8,004 nucleotides of DNA from Nitrospirota bacterium (GTDB lineage Bacteria > Nitrospirota > 9FT-COMBO-42-15 > HDB-SIOI813). Positions 7,301 to 8,004 of the stretch are shown piece by piece. A model generated the notes under the pieces. The model was not told the DNA's origin. It worked only from the letters and a program-made list of their open reading frames with translations, and searched no databases. The DNA lies in assembly GCA_023248365.1 (NCBI GenBank), contig JAHFER010000065.1:1-8004 (forward strand). The letters run 5' to 3'. The position numbers were made by a program, and so were the translations under genes. Within the stretch, counting starts at the first letter, position 1, and every line of letters starts with the position of its first letter.

Positions 7301-7323
7301 GAGGACATGGATTACAAGTCCTC
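7301..7323 (+). promoter_or_regulatory. Small hairpin in the flhG-fliA spacer
   Basis: GAGGAC (7301-7306) pairs perfectly with GTCCTC (7318-7323). Inside, after an A-A mismatch, TG (7308-7309) can pair with CA (7315-7316), leaving a five-base GATTA loop. The sequence after the stem is ATTTAAA, not a U-run, so an intrinsic terminator is unlikely. The structure begins 13 bases after the flhG stop and ends 8 bases before the fliA ribosome binding site. It may be an RNA element affecting fliA translation or mRNA stability; this is inference. Confidence 0.4.
7308..7317 (+). repeat. 10-base word TGGATTACAA, copy 2 (before fliA)
   Basis: This is an exact copy of the word at 6374-6383. Here it occupies the upper part of the 7301-7323 hairpin: the inner TG-CA pairs and the loop. 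Both copies stand between two genes and a short distance before the next ribosome binding site. Confidence 0.6.
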
Positions 7324-7331
7324 ATTTAAAG

Positions 7332-7337
7332 AAGGAG
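7332..7337 (+). promoter_or_regulatory. Ribosome binding site of fliA
   Basis: AAGGAG is one of the best Shine-Dalgarno matches before any gene here and stands 7 bases before ATG 7345. It settles the start: the closer ATG at 7340 is only 2 bases away and its frame stops after nine codons. The AGGA part (7333-7336) is complementary to TCCT at 7319-7322, in the 3' arm of the upstream hairpin. Confidence 0.8.
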
Positions 7338-7344
7338 TGATGTC

Positions 7345-8004
7345 ATGGAAAAGACAATTAATAAAGTAGATGTGTACAAGAGGAAGGCAGACAAGAGTAA
7401 AAAGGGGATTATTGATCCTGATATGAGAGATAAGCTGATCCAGGAATACGGACCTAAGATAAAATATATGGCCTACAGGCTTTCATACAGATTGCAGCCG
7501 GATATTGATATAGATGACCTGATGAGCGCCGGAATAATTGGACTCATGGATGCAATGGACAAATATGATCCAGGCAAAGAGACCATGTTCAAGACTTACG
7601 CTGAGTTTAGAATCAGAGGTGCAATGCTGGATGAGATACGTGCGATGGATTGGGTACCGAGATCTGTGAAAGAAAAATCCGGGCTGCTCTATAAGACTAT
7701 TATCGAACTTGAGAAAAGGCTTGGCAGGCCTCCTGCAGAGGATGAAATTGCCTCTCACTTAAATATGTCAATCTCTGAATATCAGGATTTTCTGACGCAG
7801 GCCCATGCATCTTCTATGGTAAGTATAGAGGATTTAGGTGTCAATCTTGATAATGACAGAGATGTTTTTGAGTATATAGGCGCAGCCGAAGGCCGTGATC
7901 CTTTATCACTACTACTCAAAAAAGATACCAAGAAGTCGTTAGTAACTGCTATAGAAAAACTTCCGGATAAGGAGCGTAAGGTTATTTCACTGTACTACTA
8001 TAAT
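7345..8004 (+). CDS. fliA: Flagellar sigma factor FliA (sigma-28), 3' end missing
   Basis: FliA directs RNA polymerase to late flagellar and chemotaxis promoters and is normally held inactive by the anti-sigma factor FlgM until the hook is finished. The frame stays open to the window edge, giving 220 residues. Region 2 is clear: PKIKYMAYRLSYRLQPDIDI (37-56), DDLMSAGIIGLMDAMDKYDP (57-76), then FKTYAEFRIRGAMLDEIRAM (82-101) and DWVPRSV (102-108), the block that identifies the FliA/WhiG type. Region 3 is about 115-165 (LEKRLGRPPAEDEIA at 122-136). Region 4 starts near 199 (AIEKLPDKERKVISLYYYN) and is cut before the helix-turn-helix, so about 30-40 residues lie beyond the window. A sporulation or WhiG-like sigma is conceivable, but the flhF-flhG context favours FliA. 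I see no sigma-28 consensus promoter just upstream, so it is probably transcribed from the operon. Confidence 0.95.
   Translation, partial: MEKTINKVDVYKRKADKSKKGIIDPDMRDKLIQEYGPKIKYMAYRLSYRLQPDIDIDDLMSAGIIGLMDAMDKYDPGKETMFKTYAEFRIRGAMLDEIRAMDWVPRSVKEKSGLLYKTIIELEKRLGRPPAEDEIASHLNMSISEYQDFLTQAHASSMVSIEDLGVNLDNDRDVFEYIGAAEGRDPLSLLLKKDTKKSLVTAIEKLPDKERKVISLYYYN

Noticed and set aside
7483..7758. 91-codon minus-strand open frame within fliA
   Set aside because: It lies opposite the conserved sigma region 2 and 3 codons and shows no independent gene signals.
1..8004. A virulence-type (non-flagellar) type III secretion locus
   Set aside because: FlhF, FlhG and the FliA-type sigma factor in the same operon, and FliP with a signal peptide, identify it as flagellar.

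Overview
The window is one continuous plus-strand flagellar gene block: possible fliO tail, fliP, fliQ, fliR, flhB, flhA, flhF, flhG (fleN/ylxH), fliA (cut by the window end). Nearly every base is coding and all real genes point the same way. Spacers run from 1 to 57 bases and flhA overlaps flhF by 11 bases, so this is almost certainly an operon. I see no RNA genes, mobile elements, CRISPR arrays or convincing terminators.

Organism: a motile bacterium of moderately low G+C (roughly 40% by eye). The order export gate - flhA - flhF - flhG - fliA occurs in several Gram-negative-type lineages, such as Desulfobacterota and Nitrospirota relatives, and also in Gram-positives. I would not assign a phylum from the sequence alone. 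FlhF with FlhG suggests that flagellar position and number are controlled.

Layout: positions 1-2981 encode the membrane export gate (FliP, FliQ, FliR) and the substrate-specificity switch FlhB. A 54-base spacer carrying a 7-base tandem repeat precedes flhA (3036-5174), the large export-gate protein. Positions 5164-7287 encode the SRP-type GTPase FlhF and its MinD-like partner ATPase FlhG. From 7345 to the end is FliA, the sigma-28 factor for late flagellar genes, missing about the last 30-40 residues.

How they work together: FliP/Q/R form the channel, FlhB and FlhA handle substrate selection and proton-driven export, FlhF and FlhG set where and how many flagella are built, and FliA turns on late genes once the hook-basal body is complete. 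This is a known, ordinary system and I found no undescribed one. The points worth a second look are small: an NPVH variant of the FlhB autocleavage motif, the heptamer repeat before flhA, a shared 10-base word before flhG and fliA, a hairpin that could compete for the fliA ribosome binding site, and the graded ribosome binding sites of the gate genes.
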